Below, piece by piece: positions 62,503-64,000 of a stretch of DNA of 64,000 nucleotides; the stretch's first letter is position 1; every line of letters starts with the position of its first letter. Origin of the DNA: Halomonas eurihalina (lineage in GTDB: Bacteria; Pseudomonadota; Gammaproteobacteria; Pseudomonadales; Halomonadaceae); the NCBI RefSeq assembly GCF_008274785.1, contig NZ_VTPU01000016.1:25536-89535 (forward strand), given 5' to 3'. A program made the translations under genes and the position numbers. Below the pieces are notes generated by a model. It searched no databases, was not told the origin of the DNA, and was given only the letters and a program-made list of their open reading frames with translations.

Positions 62503-63291
62503 ATGCGCAACATCCTGATCGGCGGCCTGGCCGCCTCCGTCCTGGCCTTCGGCCAAGCCAACGCCGATGAACAGACCCTCAAGATCGGCACCGTCGCCGG
62601 GCCGGAAACCGAAGTGATGCAAGTGGCAGCGGACATTGCCGAACGCGAGTACGGCCTGAACGTCGAGATCACCGAATTCACCGACTATGTGACGCCCAAC
62701 GCCGCCCTGGCCGACGGCAGCCTGGACGCCAACGCCTATCAGCATGAGCCCTACATGCAGTCGATGGTCGAGGACCGTGGCTACGACTTCGCCATCGCCG
62801 GGCGCACCTTCGTCTATCCGATCGGCGCCTACTCGGAGAAGTACGACAGCATCGAGGAACTGCCGGACGGGGCGACCATTGCTCTGCCCAATGACCCGTC
62901 CAACGAGGGGCGCTCTCTGATCCTGCTGCACAACGAAGGGCTGATCACGCTGGACGACCCGGAAAACCTCGAAGCCACGCCGCTGAATGTGGTCGAGAAT
63001 CCACATGACTTCGAGTTCCGCGAGATCGAGGCCGCCCAGCTGCCCCGCGTACTGCCCGACGTGGACATGGCCTTCATCAACAACACCTTCGCCCAGCCGG
63101 CCGGCCTGACCCTGGACGACGCCCTGCTCAAGGAAGGTGCTGAATCGCCCTACGTCAACATCATCGCCATCCGTAGCGAAGACAAGGACAAGGAAAGCAT
63201 CCAGCAGCTGGTCGATGCCTACCAGAGCGACGAAGTAGAAGCCAAGGCCAAGGAACTGTTCGGCGCCCAGGCGGTTCCCGGCTGGAAGTGA
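62503..63291 (+). CDS. metQ: Methionine-binding protein MetQ/NlpA family
   Basis: 262 residues with family motifs KIGTVAGPETEVMQVAADIA, VEITEFTDYVTPNAALADGSLDANAYQHEPYM and AIALPNDPSNEGRSL-like segment. The signal peptide (GGLAASVLAFGQANA-DE) ends in an AxA site and lacks the lipobox cysteine that most MetQ proteins have, so this one is predicted to be a soluble periplasmic protein. It has a strong ribosome-binding site and sits 100 bp after metI. Confidence 0.93.
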   Translation: MRNILIGGLAASVLAFGQANADEQTLKIGTVAGPETEVMQVAADIAEREYGLNVEITEFTDYVTPNAALADGSLDANAYQHEPYMQSMVEDRGYDFAIAGRTFVYPIGAYSEKYDSIEELPDGATIALPNDPSNEGRSLILLHNEGLITLDDPENLEATPLNVVENPHDFEFREIEAAQLPRVLPDVDMAFINNTFAQPAGLTLDDALLKEGAESPYVNIIAIRSEDKDKESIQQLVDAYQSDEVEAKAKELFGAQAVPGWK

Positions 63292-63396
63292 GGGAAAGCG
63301 GAGACGCCGCCGAATTACCCTTAGCATCAAGAATCTCAGCATCAATAACCTCGGGGCCGGCCGCTGTTGCCGGCCCTTCGCGTTGGAAGATAACTC

Positions 63397-63849
63397 ATGG
63401 CAGATTACTCCCTTCTCGCCCGGCAACTGGACGCCCTGCTGGACACCCGCGACTGGCTGACCAACAGCGCCCAGACCTGCGCCTTGCTCATGCAGGAAGT
63501 CCCCGGCCTCAACTGGGCTGGCTTCTACCTTCAACACCAGCCTGACGTGCTCCACCTCGGCCCTTTCCAGGGCAAACCGGCCTGCCACCCCATCCCCTTC
63601 GACAAAGGCGTCTGCGGCGCGGCGGCGCGGACCCGTCAGACCCAACGCATCGAGGATGTCCACGCCATCGCCGACCACATCGCCTGCGACAGCGCCTCCC
63701 AATCCGAACTGGTCGTACCCATCGTCGTCGACGGGCACCTGTGGGGCGTGCTGGATCTCGACAGCCCCGAGCCCGGCCGCTTTTCCGAGGCCGACCAGGC
63801 CGGCATCGAATCGCTGGTCGAAGTATTCATTGCGCGCACGACGTTCTGA
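63397..63849 (+). CDS. Free methionine-(R)-sulfoxide reductase (GAF domain)
   Basis: 150-residue single GAF domain. The three cysteines of the fRMsr family are seen in QGKPACHPI, DKGVCGAAA and HIACDSASQSELVVP, and NWAGFYL and GVLDLDSP are conserved. It reduces free methionine-R-sulfoxide in the cytoplasm using thioredoxin. Lying 105 bp behind metQ, it may share the SAM-controlled transcript and recycle imported oxidised methionine. Confidence 0.9.
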   Translation: MADYSLLARQLDALLDTRDWLTNSAQTCALLMQEVPGLNWAGFYLQHQPDVLHLGPFQGKPACHPIPFDKGVCGAAARTRQTQRIEDVHAIADHIACDSASQSELVVPIVVDGHLWGVLDLDSPEPGRFSEADQAGIESLVEVFIARTTF

Positions 63850-63882
63850 TCTCGCCCCGAGCCCAAAGAACAAACGCACACG

Positions 63883-63916
63883 AAAAAGCCCCGTGACGGT
63901 AAGGTCACGGGGCTTT
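63883..63916 (-). terminator. Intrinsic terminator of tRNA-Val
   Basis: AAAGCCCCGTGAC / GTCACGGGGCTTT is a 13-bp perfect stem with a 6-base loop, followed on the minus strand by a T-run. It lies 8 bp beyond the tRNA 3' end and can also stop transcription of the fRMsr gene from the other side. Confidence 0.85.
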
Positions 63917-63923
63917 CGGGATC

Positions 63924-64000
63924 TGGTAGGACCAGGCGGATTTGAACCGCCGACCTCCACGATGTCAACGTGGCGCTCTAACCAACTGAGCTATGGTCCT
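63924..64000 (-). tRNA. tRNA-Val (anticodon GAC)
   Basis: A complete cloverleaf on the minus strand: acceptor AGGACCA/TGGTCCT, D-arm GCTCAGTTGGTTAGAGC, anticodon loop TTGACAT (anticodon GAC), T-arm GGCGGTTCAAATCCGCC, and encoded 3' CCA. Its 5' end is the last base of the window, so neighbouring tRNAs may follow outside. Confidence 0.97.

Overview
The window is a GC-rich chromosomal segment of a gammaproteobacterium. Gene content fits the halophilic Halomonadaceae (Halomonas-like): a PsrA/LexA pair as in pseudomonads, an RNase J-like protein, a Pseudomonas-type has hemophore locus, a GlpSTPQV-type glycerol ABC transporter and a SAM-II-type leader on metNIQ. The genus is inference; no 16S rRNA is present. 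I see no transposase, integrase, phage gene or CRISPR array.

Layout. 1-2.2 kb: 5' end of an amidase, a LysR regulator, a GNAT acetyltransferase and a YbaN-like membrane protein, all on the minus strand. 2.3-13.2 kb: a complete heme-acquisition locus on the minus strand, transcribed hasI (ECF sigma), hasS (anti-sigma), hemO (heme oxygenase), hasR (receptor), hasA (hemophore), hasD/hasE/hasF (type I exporter). Fur-box-like sites precede hasI and hasR. 13.3-21.1 kb: assorted metabolic and transport genes (VOC, DUF1428, CDF, RidA, LysE, MocR, ClC, polyamine-type binding protein). 21.2-29.9 kb: an uronate/oligouronide island (kduI, kduD, IclR regulator, KdgM-like porin, TRAP transporter, GH88/105 hydrolase, TIM-barrel epimerase), whose 24-29.8 kb part is visibly more AT-rich than its surroundings. 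29.9-35.0 kb: YjbQ, a WaaP-like kinase, and divergent type IV pilin / pilB-pilC. 35.0-41.4 kb: L,D-transpeptidase-psrA divergent from lexA, then dinB, purU, an RNase J-like protein and an H-NS-like nucleoid protein. 41.6-45.2 kb: molybdenum cofactor operon mobA-mobB-moaCD (fusion)-moaE-moaA. 45.3-47.2 kb: XRE/cupin regulator and uracil permease. 47.3-55.1 kb: glycerol uptake and oxidation operon glpS-T-P-Q-DUF2160-V-glpD. 55.4-59.5 kb: nucleobase salvage (upp, ung, gpt, apt, purine permease). 59.6-64.0 kb: ribE, metNIQ behind a SAM-II-like riboswitch, a free methionine sulfoxide reductase and tRNA-Val(GAC).

How the genes work together. The has locus makes, secretes and recaptures a hemophore, degrades the heme and signals through its own sigma/anti-sigma pair. 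The kdu/TRAP island would bring unsaturated uronides across both membranes, hydrolyse them and convert the product to 2-keto-3-deoxygluconate under one IclR repressor. The glp operon couples glycerol import to its oxidation after phosphorylation (glpK is not in the window). The methionine block combines SAM-controlled import with repair of oxidised free methionine.

The most notable non-coding features are the SAM-II-like leader with an apparent inserted hairpin and a plausible anti-terminator/terminator switch, a 141-bp imperfect inverted repeat between upp and ung, a strong stem-loop plus 13-bp tandem duplication between hasA and hasD, and a motif shared by the three promoters of the uronate island.
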